Assembly: GCF_023544665.1 (NCBI RefSeq)
Contig: NZ_JAMJFL010000015.1
Span: 1 to 64,000 of the forward strand
Length of the DNA: 64,000 nucleotides
Direction: 5' to 3'
DNA from: Streptomyces sp. YS415
GTDB lineage: Bacteria > Actinomycetota > Actinomycetes > Streptomycetales > Streptomycetaceae
Within the stretch, counting starts at the first letter, position 1; each line of letters starts with the position of its first letter. This document shows positions 41,831 through 50,337 of this stretch, piece by piece. The notes beneath the pieces are model-generated. The model was given only the letters and a program-made list of their open reading frames with translations. It did not search any database and was not told the origin of the DNA. Position numbers and translations under genes: made by a program.

Positions 41831-42886
41831 TCAGCTGCCGGTCGCCGACTTCCAGTTGTCGACGTGCTCGGTCAGGTTCTTCTCGATGGCGTCCCAGTCC
41901 GGCTCGAAGATCTCGACGTCCTTGACGAGGTTCGCCAGGGCGACGGCGTCGGCGTCGACCGCCTTGACGTCCTGGCGGGCGGTGAAGCCGCCGCCGATCT
42001 CGCTGACCTGCTGCTGCGCCGTGCGGCCGAGCATGTAGTCGAGGAGCTTCCTGCCGTTCTCCGAATGCGGGGCGTCCGTCACCAGACCGGCCGCGTACGG
42101 CAGCGCGAACGTCGTCGGCCTGCCGCCCTCGCGCGCCGGGAACCAGATCCCGAGGTTGGGCATGTCCTTGGACTGGGCGTAGTTCATCTGCACATCGCCG
42201 TTGGCGACCAGCAGTTCGCCCTTGTCGACCTTGGGCGCGAGCTTGCCGGTGGAGGCGGACGGGCCGACGTTGTTGGACTGCAGCTCGCCGAGGTACTCCA
42301 GCGCGGCCTCCTCGCCGCCGAAGTCGTGCATCGCCTTGATGAGGACGGCGGTTCCGTCGCCGGCCACGCCCGGCGTGGAGTACTGGAGCTTGTCCTTGTA
42401 CTTCGCGTCCAGCAGCTCCTCCCACGTGGTGGGCGCCTGCGCCAGCTCCTTCTTGTTGTAGATGAACCCGAAGTAGTTGTTGACGACGGAGGTCCACGTC
42501 CCGTCGGCGGACTTGTCGGCCCCGCTGACCTGGTCGGCGCCCTTGGGGACGTACGTCTGCAGCAGCCCCTTGCCGTCGGCCTGCTGGATGAACGGCGGCA
42601 GGGTGACGAGGACGTCGGCCTGCGGGTTGCTCTTCTCGCGGACGGCGCGCTGCACCATCTCTCCGGAGCCGCCCTCGACGTACTCGACCTCGATGCCGGT
42701 CTCCTTCTCGAAGTCCGCGAAGATCCGGTCGTACCAGCCGTCGCCGTTCTCCCCCTTGAGGCCGTCCGCGCTGTAGACGGTGACGACCTTCTCGTCGGAG
42801 GCGGCGGAGCTGCCGCCGCAGGCGGACAGCACCGGGACGGCGACCAGCGCGAGGGCTACGGCGAGCGTGCTGCGGTTTCTGGGCAT
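41831..42886 (-). CDS. ABC transporter substrate-binding lipoprotein, aminophosphonate type
   Basis: 351 residues from the ATG at 42886, preceded by GGGAG. Lipobox LSACGG. The iron/phosphonate-type periplasmic-binding fold is seen in VVTVYSADGLKGENGDGWYDRIFADFEKETG, NPQADVLVTLPPFIQQA and GIWFPAREGGRPTTFALPYAAGLV. It resembles PhnS-like 2-aminoethylphosphonate binders. The two permeases and ATPase encoded upstream complete the transporter, and a phosphonatase-like enzyme lies in the same operon. Confidence 0.88.
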   Translation of the reverse strand: MPRNRSTLAVALALVAVPVLSACGGSSAASDEKVVTVYSADGLKGENGDGWYDRIFADFEKETGIEVEYVEGGSGEMVQRAVREKSNPQADVLVTLPPFIQQADGKGLLQTYVPKGADQVSGADKSADGTWTSVVNNYFGFIYNKKELAQAPTTWEELLDAKYKDKLQYSTPGVAGDGTAVLIKAMHDFGGEEAALEYLGELQSNNVGPSASTGKLAPKVDKGELLVANGDVQMNYAQSKDMPNLGIWFPAREGGRPTTFALPYAAGLVTDAPHSENGRKLLDYMLGRTAQQQVSEIGGGFTARQDVKAVDADAVALANLVKDVEIFEPDWDAIEKNLTEHVDNWKSATGS

Positions 42887-42923
42887 GGCGAGGTGAACTC
42901 CCAACGGGTGAGGGGGATGTCGG

Positions 42924-43721
42924 TCAGCGGTAGGAGGCTTTGGTGCGTACGCGGGAGACGGCGAACAGGACGAGCAGCGTCGCCGTCATCAGGACCACGG
43001 CGACGGCGGACCCGGTGAACAGGGCACCGCGGTCGGTGGCCGCGTGGATCAGGACCGGAAGCGGGGTCCAGTCGGGCGGATAGAGCATCATCGTGGCGCT
43101 CAGCTCGCCCATGGACAGGGCGAAGCAGAGGCCGGCCGCGGCGGACAGGGAGGGCAGCAGCAGGGGCAGCTTCACCCGCCACAGCACGTAGGAGGGGCGC
43201 GCCCCGAGCGAGGCGGCGGCCTGCTCGTAGGCGGGGTCGAGGCGGGTCAGCGCGGCGGACACCGACTGGTGGGCGAAGGCGGTGACCAGCACGGTGTGCG
43301 CGACGATCACGATCCACCGGGTGCCGTTGAGCAGCATCGGCGGCTGCGAGAAGGCGACCAGCACGGCGAGCCCGACGACCACGGAGGGCACCGCGAGCGG
43401 CAGCACGAACAGCGCGTCCAACACCCGCCGCCCGCGCCTGCCGAGGGCCTGGGCGGTGAGGGCGGCCCAGGTGCCGGTGGCGAGGGCGAGCAGGCTCGCC
43501 CCGGCCGCGGTGAGCAGGCTGGTGGTGAGCGCCTGGAGGGCCTCGCCGCGGGTGGCCGCGGAGTAGTGCTCGGTGGTGAAGCCGGACGGCAGCACGCTCG
43601 ACCAGTTGGTGGCGAAGGAGGCGCCGAGGACCACCAGCAGCGGCAGCGCGAACAGCGGCAGGAACAACAGGAGGAACAGGGCCCATACGGCCCACTTGGC
43701 CCCGCGGCTATGCACCAGCAC
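42924..43721 (-). CDS. ABC transporter permease, aminophosphonate type (second)
   Basis: 265 residues from the GTG at 43721, with about six membrane helices. The EAA loop is EQAAASLGARPSYVLWRVKLPLL. It pairs with the permease gene just upstream, overlapping it by 14 bases. The length and order (SBP last) match phnV-like subunits of 2-aminoethylphosphonate importers. Confidence 0.88.
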   Translation of the reverse strand: MLVHSRGAKWAVWALFLLLFLPLFALPLLVVLGASFATNWSSVLPSGFTTEHYSAATRGEALQALTTSLLTAAGASLLALATGTWAALTAQALGRRGRRVLDALFVLPLAVPSVVVGLAVLVAFSQPPMLLNGTRWIVIVAHTVLVTAFAHQSVSAALTRLDPAYEQAAASLGARPSYVLWRVKLPLLLPSLSAAAGLCFALSMGELSATMMLYPPDWTPLPVLIHAATDRGALFTGSAVAVVLMTATLLVLFAVSRVRTKASYR

Positions 43722-44526
43722 GACGGCTCACCACCCGGTACAGGCCGTACAGGCCCACGGAGATCAGGACGTTGACGACGGCGACCACGCAGGCGCCCGG
43801 GTAGTCGGACTCCAGGATCGCCTTGCTGTAGACGAGGGTGGGCAGCGTGGTGACGCCCTTGGCGCCGGTGAAGAGCACGATGCCGAACTCGTTGAGGCAC
43901 AGGACCAGGACCAGGCTGCCGCCGGCCGCGAGGGCGGGCAGCGCCTCGGGCAGGATGATCCGCCGGACGATCCTCGGCGCCCGGGCGCCCAGCGAACCGG
44001 CCGCCTCCAGCTGCGCGGTGTCGAGCTGGGCGAAGGCGGCGAGCAGCGGCCGCATCACGAACGGCGTGAAGTACGTGATCTCGGCGAGCAGGACGCCCCA
44101 GGGCGTGGTGAGGAACCGGAAGGGTCCGTCGGCGGCCCCGGTGACGTCCGTCCACAGGCCGTTGGCCATGCCGACGCTGCCGTAGACGAACAGCAGGGCG
44201 AGCGTGATCAGGAAGGAGGGGAAGGAGAGGAAGACGTCGATGAACCGGGCCACCGCCCGTGCCCCGGGGAAGGGCACGAAGGCGATGACCAGCGCCAGGA
44301 CGAAGCCGAGCACCAGGCATCCGGCGGTGGCGGCGAGCGCCAGCCAGACGGTGGTCCACAGTGCCTCGCGGAACGCCTCGGAGGCGAAGACGTCCGTGTA
44401 CGGCTGGAACGACGTGCCCCCGGTGTCCGGCTTCAGGGACTGCTCGACGACGAGGGCGAGGGGGTAGAGGAAGAAGAGGGCGAGGAGGGCGACGGGCGGG
44501 GCCGCCCACAGCAACCGTCTAGTCAT
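43708..44526 (-). CDS. ABC transporter permease, aminophosphonate type (first)
   Basis: 272 residues from the ATG at 44526, with about six membrane helices. Early ALALVVEQSLKPD-like segment (FLYPLALVVEQSLKPD) and EAA loop EAAGSLGARAPRIVRRIILPEAL are typical of spermidine/iron/phosphonate permeases (phnU-like). The start overlaps the ATPase gene end by eight bases. Confidence 0.88.
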   Translation of the reverse strand: MTRRLLWAAPPVALLALFFLYPLALVVEQSLKPDTGGTSFQPYTDVFASEAFREALWTTVWLALAATAGCLVLGFVLALVIAFVPFPGARAVARFIDVFLSFPSFLITLALLFVYGSVGMANGLWTDVTGAADGPFRFLTTPWGVLLAEITYFTPFVMRPLLAAFAQLDTAQLEAAGSLGARAPRIVRRIILPEALPALAAGGSLVLVLCLNEFGIVLFTGAKGVTTLPTLVYSKAILESDYPGACVVAVVNVLISVGLYGLYRVVSRRAGA

Positions 44527-45571
44527 CGGTGACTCCCGCGGTCAGCACCACCGCGTCCTCCGGGGAGAAGTGCAGGCTCACCGGGTCGCCGAGGGCGGGC
44601 GGGTTCCTCAGTTCCCGCAGGTCCGCCATGACCCGGTGGCCGTCGATCTCGACGTACAGCCGGTGGGTGGATCCCCGCCACTGGATCTCCCGGACCGTCC
44701 CGGACAGGCGGTTGGGGCCGTCGCCGAGGCCGATCAGGTGCGGCCGTACGCACAGGGTGGCCCGCGCGCCCGGTGCCGCGCCCATGGTGTCCACCTCGAG
44801 TCCGGTGCCGCCGAAGGTCACGCCGCCCGGACGCACGGTCACCGGGAGCAGGTTGGCGTTGCCCACGAAGGACGCGGTGAACTCGTCGGCCGGGGCGCGG
44901 TACAGCTCCCGGGGGGTGCCGCAGGCCTGGAGCCGCGCCGAGTCCATCACCGCGATCCGGTCGGCCAGGGTGAGCGCCTCGACCTGGTCGTGGGTGACGT
45001 ACAGGATGGAGACGTCCGGCAGTTCCCGGTGCAGGCGGGCCAGTTCGGCGAGCATGCCGGAGCGCAGCCGGGCGTCGAGGGCGGACAGGGGTTCGTCCAG
45101 CAGCAGCACCCCGGGCCGGATGGCGAGCGCCCGCGCGATGGCGACGCGCTGCTGCTGGCCGCCGGAGAGCTCGCGGGGGTAGCGGCGCGCGTAGGCCGCC
45201 ATGCCGGTCAGCTCCAGGGCCTCGGCGACCCGCCCGCGGATCTCGTCCCGGGCCGTCCTGCGGGCCTTGAGTCCGAAGGCCACGTTGTCCTCGACCCGCA
45301 TGTGCGGGAAGAGGGCGTACTGCTGGACGACCATCCCGATGCCCCGCCGGTGCGGGGGCAGTGCGGTGACGTCACGGTAGCCGAGGAAGACCCGCCCGGC
45401 GGCGGGCCGCACGAACCCGGCGACCGCCCGCAGCGCGGTGGTCTTGCCGGATCCGGACGGCCCGAGCAGCGCCATGACTTCGCCGGGGGCGACGGTGAGG
45501 TCGAGGGCGTCGAGGACGACATGGCCGTCGTAGGAGACGGTGACGCCGTCGAAGCGGATGCCGCTGCTCAT
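44519..45571 (-). CDS. ABC transporter ATP-binding protein, aminophosphonate type
   Basis: 350 residues from the ATG at 45571, overlapping the HAD gene stop by four bases. Walker A GPSGSGKTTAL, Q-loop MVVQQYALFP, signature LSGGQQQR, Walker B LLLDEPLSALDARL and switch His YVTHDQVEAL. The C-terminal 110 residues form a TOBE-like regulatory domain (FVGNANLLPVTV, LCVRPHLIGLG), as in PotA/PhnT-type ATPases. Confidence 0.92.
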   Translation of the reverse strand: MSSGIRFDGVTVSYDGHVVLDALDLTVAPGEVMALLGPSGSGKTTALRAVAGFVRPAAGRVFLGYRDVTALPPHRRGIGMVVQQYALFPHMRVEDNVAFGLKARRTARDEIRGRVAEALELTGMAAYARRYPRELSGGQQQRVAIARALAIRPGVLLLDEPLSALDARLRSGMLAELARLHRELPDVSILYVTHDQVEALTLADRIAVMDSARLQACGTPRELYRAPADEFTASFVGNANLLPVTVRPGGVTFGGTGLEVDTMGAAPGARATLCVRPHLIGLGDGPNRLSGTVREIQWRGSTHRLYVEIDGHRVMADLRELRNPPALGDPVSLHFSPEDAVVLTAGVTDD

Positions 45572-46233
45572 GCCAGCGCTCCCGGCAGTTGCGCGACGGA
45601 GTCGAGGACCCGGTGCGCGCCGGCGGCCGCGAGCGCCTGCGCGTCGTGGGCGCCGGTCAGGACGCCCGCGACGAGGCCCGCGCCCGAGCGGACGCCGCTG
45701 AGCATGTCGTAGGAGGTGTCGCCGACGACCGCGACCTGCCGGACGCCGTCCGCCGCGGCCGTGCGGAGGAACGCGGTCAGGACCATGTCCGGGTATGGCC
45801 GTCCGCGGCCTCCGGCGTCGGCCGGGCACAGCGTCAGCGGGACCAGGTCCTGCCAGCCGAGCGCGGTCAGGATGGCGTCCTGGGTGGGGCGGGCGAAGCC
45901 GGTGGTCAGCACGACCGTGCGGCCCTGGGACGTCAGCTCCTCGATGGCCTCGCGCGCCCCCGGGACCGGCGCGATCCGGCCGGCGTCGACGAGTCGGGCG
46001 TACGCCTCCTCGAAGGCCTTGTTGGCCTGCTGGGCCTTCGCCTCCTCCCCGAACAGGTGCCGGAAGACGGAGATCTTGGACTCGCCCATGGTGGCGCGGA
46101 CGTGGTCCAGCATCGAGGCGGGTTCGGCGCCGAGCTGCCGGGCCGCCTCGGCGAAGGCCTGCTCCACGAGGCCGCCGTCGGCGACGGTGGTGCCGGCCAT
46201 GTCGAGGACGACGAGTCGGATGTCTTCGGTCAT
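45568..46233 (-). CDS. Phosphonatase-like HAD hydrolase
   Basis: About 221 residues; a GTG at 46242 overlapping the upstream stop is an equally good start. HAD nucleophile LVVLDMAGTTV, cap-domain MGESK (the MGxxK motif whose Lys forms a Schiff base with phosphonoacetaldehyde in PhnX), motif II VVLTTGFARP and motif III AVVGDTSYDMLSGVRSG. Keeping the cap Lys supports C-P bond cleavage of an aldehyde phosphonate. The family is the phosphonatase-like group that co-occurs with the FAD oxidoreductase encoded just upstream. Confidence 0.9.
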   Translation of the reverse strand: MTEDIRLVVLDMAGTTVADGGLVEQAFAEAARQLGAEPASMLDHVRATMGESKISVFRHLFGEEAKAQQANKAFEEAYARLVDAGRIAPVPGAREAIEELTSQGRTVVLTTGFARPTQDAILTALGWQDLVPLTLCPADAGGRGRPYPDMVLTAFLRTAAADGVRQVAVVGDTSYDMLSGVRSGAGLVAGVLTGAHDAQALAAAGAHRVLDSVAQLPGALA

Positions 46234-46238
46234 GTCGG

Positions 46239-47363
46239 TCACCAGCCCAGTTCGTTCGCGGTGGTCTCGGCTATCGCGGGTGAGCAGGTCATGCCGCGCC
46301 CGCCGGGCCCGGTGACCAGCCACACCCCGTCGCGCACCTGCTGGCGGTGCACCACCTGGGAGGGGTCGGTGCACTGCGCGTACACGCCCGCCCAGCGGCG
46401 GCGGATCTTCGGCAGCGGGCGGCCGAGGAAGGATTCGACGACCTCGACGAGGTGGTCGTAGGGGTCTTCGAGGGTGTCGAAGGCGAAGGGGTGCTCGTAC
46501 TCGTGGGTGTCGCCGATGGTCAGTCCGCCGTCGGCGCGCTGGACCATGAGCAGCTGCATCCGGTGCCGCTCGGCGGTCTCGTTCTGCGGCTGCCCGGCGG
46601 CGAGGGCGTCCAGGGCGTCGCCGCGGTAGGCGGGGTAGTAGCGGAAGCTGTCGGCGTCGGCGACCGAGGTGGTGAGCGGTTCGCCCAGCGGGTCGGTCTG
46701 CATCATCTGCAGGCGGACCCGGCGCACCGGCATCCCGGGCCCGGCCAGCTCGCGGACCAGCCCGCCGAGCCAGGCGCCGGTGCACAGCAGGACCACGTCC
46801 CCGCCGTGGACGTCGCCGTGGTCGTCGCGGACGGTACCGGCGCCGATGACCTCGCGGACCTCGCGGCCGGGCAGGAACGTGTAGCGCGGCGACTTCAGCA
46901 GCTCTTCGCGCAGGGCGAGCTGGGCCGTGCGCGGTTCCACGGCCGCGTCCCGCTCGCAGTACAGGGCGGCGGTGAACTCCCCGCGCAGGGCGGGGTTGAG
47001 GGCGCGTGCCTCGGCCTGGGTGAGCAGCTCCCGGCCCCGCGCCGCGGCGTCCGGGCGGGCTACGGCGGCCTCGGCGACGGCGAGTTCGAGGTCGCCGCGG
47101 ACGGGGGTGAGCGAGCCGTTGGCCCGGAAGCCCAGCTTCGGCACCCGGGCGCCGATCTCCTCCCACAGCTCCCGCGCCCTGAGGGCGGTGTCCAGCTCCT
47201 CGCCGACCGCGCGGCCACTGACCCAGATCTGGCCGAAATTGCGCAGCGAGGCGCCGCGAGCCTCCGCCTCGCGCTCGATCTGTACGACCTCATGGCCGCG
47301 TTCCACTGCTTGCCAGGCGTGCATGGTGCCCACCACGCCGGCTCCGACGACTGTCACTCTCAC
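46239..47363 (-). CDS. FAD-dependent oxidoreductase of the phosphonate-cluster DAO family
   Basis: 374 residues from the GTG at 47363 (or 47357). FAD-binding VTVVGAGVVGTMHAWQAVERGH, then SLRNFGQIWVSG, LLCTGAWLGGLVREL, and the C-terminal FAD contact VTGPGGRGMTCSPA. The D-amino-acid-oxidase-like fold oxidises amines. Its known association with phosphonatase-like HADs suggests it oxidises an (N-alkylated) aminophosphonate to the aldehyde that the HAD then cleaves. It is the first structural gene of the operon. Confidence 0.9.
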   Translation of the reverse strand: MRVTVVGAGVVGTMHAWQAVERGHEVVQIEREAEARGASLRNFGQIWVSGRAVGEELDTALRARELWEEIGARVPKLGFRANGSLTPVRGDLELAVAEAAVARPDAAARGRELLTQAEARALNPALRGEFTAALYCERDAAVEPRTAQLALREELLKSPRYTFLPGREVREVIGAGTVRDDHGDVHGGDVVLLCTGAWLGGLVRELAGPGMPVRRVRLQMMQTDPLGEPLTTSVADADSFRYYPAYRGDALDALAAGQPQNETAERHRMQLLMVQRADGGLTIGDTHEYEHPFAFDTLEDPYDHLVEVVESFLGRPLPKIRRRWAGVYAQCTDPSQVVHRQQVRDGVWLVTGPGGRGMTCSPAIAETTANELGW

Positions 47364-47436
47364 GACGGCAACGCTCCTCGGGCTCGGGGAACCGGAAGGG
47401 TCCGGCTACCGACGGGAGCGTGAACGAGCCATCACG

Positions 47437-47452
47437 TTTGGACTAGACCCGT
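47437..47452. promoter_or_regulatory. GntR/HutC-type operator upstream of the phosphonate operon
   Basis: GGACTAGACC (47440-47449) is related to the DasR dre core GGTCTAGACC and to HutC-type GT-N-AC palindromes. It lies about 75 bases before the FAD oxidoreductase gene and downstream of the GntR gene stop, where the GntR product would act on this operon. Symmetry is imperfect. Confidence 0.5.
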
Positions 47453-47504
47453 TATCTATTCGTGATGCTTTTGCCTCCGAAGCAAGGGTCCTGAGCGTCG
47501 GTTT

Positions 47505-48260
47505 TCAGCCGCCGAGATGGGCGCTGAAGGAGAAGCGGTCGCCGCGGTAGAGGGTCCGGACGCGCTCCAAGGGGGCGCCGGAGGTGTCCCGCGAGACCCG
47601 GTGGATCAGGAGCATCGGCAGCGCCGGCGGAGTGCCGATGAGCAGGGCCTCGCGCGGGGTGGCCAGCACGGTCTCGATGCGCTCGTCGGCGTCGCCGAAG
47701 ACGATGTCCTGGGAGTGGAGGTAGGCGTAGAAGGAGGAGTCGGGGTCGAAGTCGGTGTCCAGGCGGGGCACCCGGGCCACAGCCACGTAGGTGCTCTCCA
47801 GGCCGACCCGTTCGTCGTCGGCGAGCAGCACCCGCTCCAGGTGCCAGACGGCCTCGCCCCGGGTGAGCCCGGTCTCGGCGGCCAGGGCGTCGGGGCAGGG
47901 GAAGCGGTCGAGGGTGACGAGGGTACGGCCGGGGGTGCGCCCCTGGCGCCGTACGCCCTCGGTGTAGCTGGCCAGGGACAGCGGCTGCTCCAGCTTCGGC
48001 CCGGCGACGACGGTTCCGCGTCCCTGCCGCCGCAGCTTGCCCTCCAGCACCAGCTCGCGCAGCGCCTGCCGCACGGTCTCGCGGGCGACGTCATACTCCT
48101 CGGCGAGATCGCGCTCGGTGGGGATGGCGCTGCCCTCGGGGAGTTGCGCCACGAGGTGGTCGACGCGCGCCTTCACCGCGTAGTACTTCGGGATGCGCCC
48201 GTGCTCGGGGATGCCGGAGCGGACGGGGGCGCCGGGGGCCTGGTCGTTCGGGTAGTCCAC
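47505..48260 (-). CDS. GntR/HutC-family regulator, DasR-like
   Basis: 251 residues from the GTG at 48260. The winged-helix domain (about 20-90) has RIPKYYAVKARVDHLVAQLPEG, PTERDLAEEYDVARETVRQAL and LRRQGRGTVVAGP. The UTRA effector domain follows (LASYTEGVRRQGRTPG, HLERVLLADDERVGLESTYV, ATPREALLIG, RVSRDTSGAPLERVRTLYRGDRF). It closely resembles the GlcNAc regulator DasR but lies next to aminophosphonate-type genes, so it probably senses a phosphorylated intermediate of that pathway. It reads into the operon on the same strand. Confidence 0.9.
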   Translation of the reverse strand: MDYPNDQAPGAPVRSGIPEHGRIPKYYAVKARVDHLVAQLPEGSAIPTERDLAEEYDVARETVRQALRELVLEGKLRRQGRGTVVAGPKLEQPLSLASYTEGVRRQGRTPGRTLVTLDRFPCPDALAAETGLTRGEAVWHLERVLLADDERVGLESTYVAVARVPRLDTDFDPDSSFYAYLHSQDIVFGDADERIETVLATPREALLIGTPPALPMLLIHRVSRDTSGAPLERVRTLYRGDRFSFSAHLGG

Positions 48261-48291
48261 GCAGGGATCGTCGCAGACGGGCCCGGCGGGC

Positions 48292-49071
48292 TCAGCGGCG
48301 CCTGCGCAGGAGCAGCAGGGTGCCGCCCGCGGTGAGCAGTGCGGCGAGGACGGCGGTGAGGGCGGCGGCGGGGGTGCCGGTGCTGGCGAGTTCCTCGGCG
48401 AAGGGCGCGGGGGTGCCGGTGCCGCCGGTGCCGGTGCCTGTGCCTGTGTCGGTGCCGGTGAGCTCCTCGGCGGAGGGGAGCCGGGGGGCGGGGGATCGTT
48501 CGGGGTCGGCGGTGCCGGCGGCGGGCTCTGAGTCGATGCCGAACCGGTAGTCGTTGGACTGGCCCACCCAGTCCCCGTCGTCGTCGTGGCGCTGCACGAC
48601 GGCGGCGTTGGCGGTGACGCGGTTGGGCACGGCGTCGGAGGTGACGGCGAGCCGCACCTTCACGGTGACGGTCCCGCGGGGGCCGACGGTGAAGCCGGGG
48701 AACCCCTCGAAGGCCCCGACGAGTTCGTCCTCGTCGGTGGTCTCGAACCGGACGGGGTGGGTCTGGTTCCCCGCGTAGAACTCCAGCCGGGGCTGAGCGG
48801 ACGTCAGCGCCCGCTTCTCGTCCACGAGCACGACCACGGGGTGCACGTTCTCGCAGGTCGCGCCGGTTCGGTTGGTGAGCTCCAGGTACCAGGTGCCGTA
48901 TCCGCCGCCGGCCTGGTACGAGGAGAGACCGCCGTGGATGCGGGTGGTCAGCGGGAATGAGCGCCCGTCGGAGGCGGTACAGCCGCTCTCCGGTCCGGCG
49001 GCGTGCGCGACCCCGGGCGCGGCGACGAGAGCGAGGGGGAGGAACAGGGACGCGGACAGCAACAGTCGCAT
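48292..49071 (-). CDS. LAXTG-anchored secreted surface protein
   Basis: 259 residues from the ATG at 49071. A signal peptide (LLLSASLFLPLALVAAPG) ends near AHAAG. An Ig-like extracellular domain with one Cys pair (ESGCTASDG and ATCENVHP) follows, then a Gly/Thr-rich repeat (TGTGTGTGG). The C-terminus is a canonical class E sortase signal: LASTG, a hydrophobic helix and a RRRR tail. A housekeeping sortase would link it to peptidoglycan. Function at the surface is unknown. Confidence 0.88.
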   Translation of the reverse strand: MRLLLSASLFLPLALVAAPGVAHAAGPESGCTASDGRSFPLTTRIHGGLSSYQAGGGYGTWYLELTNRTGATCENVHPVVVLVDEKRALTSAQPRLEFYAGNQTHPVRFETTDEDELVGAFEGFPGFTVGPRGTVTVKVRLAVTSDAVPNRVTANAAVVQRHDDDGDWVGQSNDYRFGIDSEPAAGTADPERSPAPRLPSAEELTGTDTGTGTGTGGTGTPAPFAEELASTGTPAAALTAVLAALLTAGGTLLLLRRRR

Positions 49072-49180
49072 GAACACATGACCATGCCGGACACACCGCC
49101 CGACACGCGCACGCCACTCCCGGCGACGCGCCGCTTTCCCCCGATCGGCCCTGCGAGCCGTCGCGGGGAGGCCGGTCCCC

Positions 49181-50281
49181 TCACGTCTCCCCCCGCCCGA
49201 ACAGCGGCGCGAGTACCAGCTGGGCCGCTCCCTCCGTGACCTCCCGGCCCTGCCCCGGTGCGATCCGCACCGGGACCGGCTCCTCGCCGACCCTCCGGCC
49301 GCGCTCGTCGAGAACGGCCGCGGCGCCCCGTACGAAGGGCTCCGGCCGGGCCGCCACCGTGCGGCCGCCCAGCAGCACCACGTCGATGTCGAGCAGCGCG
49401 ACCAGGTTCCCGGCGCCGGTGCCCAGTACGCGGGCCGCCTCCTCGAAGTGGCCGCGGCGAACGGCGGCCAGGCACAGCGCCTCCACGCAGCCCCGGTTGC
49501 CGCACTCGCACACCGGCCCGTCCAGCTGCACCACCTGGTGCCCGAACTCCCCCGCCCCGGTCCTGGCCCCCCGGTGCACCGCGCCGCCGAGCACGATCCC
49601 GCCCCCGAGCCCGGCCCCGAAGTGCAGGTACGCGAACGACTCCGCCACCCCGCCGACCGCGAGCCCCAGCGCCGCCGCGTTCGTGTCCTTGTCCACCGTC
49701 ACCGGCACGCCCAGCTCCCGCTCCAGCGCCTCGCGCAGCGGAAAGCCGTCCCACTCGGGCAGACCGGTGACCCGGTGCAGCACCCCCCGCACGTGGTCCA
49801 GCGGCCCGGGCACCCCGACGCCGACCCCGAGCAGGGCACCCCCCGGCCGCTCCGCCAGCAGCGCCGGCACCTCCCGGCTCACCCCCGCCACCACCGCCGC
49901 CTGACCGGCCCCCAGCCCCAGCGGAGCGCTCCGCTCCGCCACCACTGCCCCGGTCAGATCCACCAGCACCGCCCGCAGCGCGTCCCGGTCCAGGTGCACC
50001 CCCACCGCGTGCCCGGCCTCCGGCACCAGCCGCAGAACGGTCCGCGGCTTGCCGCCCGTCGACGCCCGCCGCCCCGCCTCCGCCGCCAGCCCCTCCGCCC
50101 GCAGCCGCGCGGTGATCTTGCTGACGGCCTGCGGGGTCAGCCCGATCCGCTCCGCCAGCTCCAGCCGGCTGATCCCCTCGGGACCGGCCGTCCGCAGCAG
50201 ATCCAGCACGAGAGCGGTGTTGTGGCTGCGCAACGCCGGCAGATTCACGCCCTGGGTCACGCCGTTCGCACTCCTGCTCAT
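49181..50281 (-). CDS. ROK-family transcriptional repressor (NagC/XylR-like)
   Basis: 366 residues from the ATG at 50281. N-terminal winged helix (LRSHNTALVLDLLRTAGPEGISRLELAERIGLTPQAVSKIT) and ROK domain with DKDTNAAALG and the zinc motif GHQVVQLDG then CECGNRGCVEAL. No kinase activity is expected in such repressors. The effector is likely a sugar or sugar derivative. It is divergent from the Gfo/Idh oxidoreductase gene, with a palindrome between. Confidence 0.92.
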   Translation of the reverse strand: MSRSANGVTQGVNLPALRSHNTALVLDLLRTAGPEGISRLELAERIGLTPQAVSKITARLRAEGLAAEAGRRASTGGKPRTVLRLVPEAGHAVGVHLDRDALRAVLVDLTGAVVAERSAPLGLGAGQAAVVAGVSREVPALLAERPGGALLGVGVGVPGPLDHVRGVLHRVTGLPEWDGFPLREALERELGVPVTVDKDTNAAALGLAVGGVAESFAYLHFGAGLGGGIVLGGAVHRGARTGAGEFGHQVVQLDGPVCECGNRGCVEALCLAAVRRGHFEEAARVLGTGAGNLVALLDIDVVLLGGRTVAARPEPFVRGAAAVLDERGRRVGEEPVPVRIAPGQGREVTEGAAQLVLAPLFGRGET

Positions 50282-50304
50282 GCGCCCATTCTCCCCGCCG
50301 CTTG

Positions 50305-50331
50305 CACTTTGGCAACAGCGTTGCGAAAGTG
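50305..50331. promoter_or_regulatory. Palindromic operator between ROK repressor and oxidoreductase genes
   Basis: CACTTTGGCAAC-agc-GTTGCGAAAGTG is a palindrome with 11 of 12 positions matched, six bases before the oxidoreductase start. Its position in the divergent region makes it the likely binding site of the ROK protein. Confidence 0.75.
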
Positions 50332-50337
50332 GACGTC

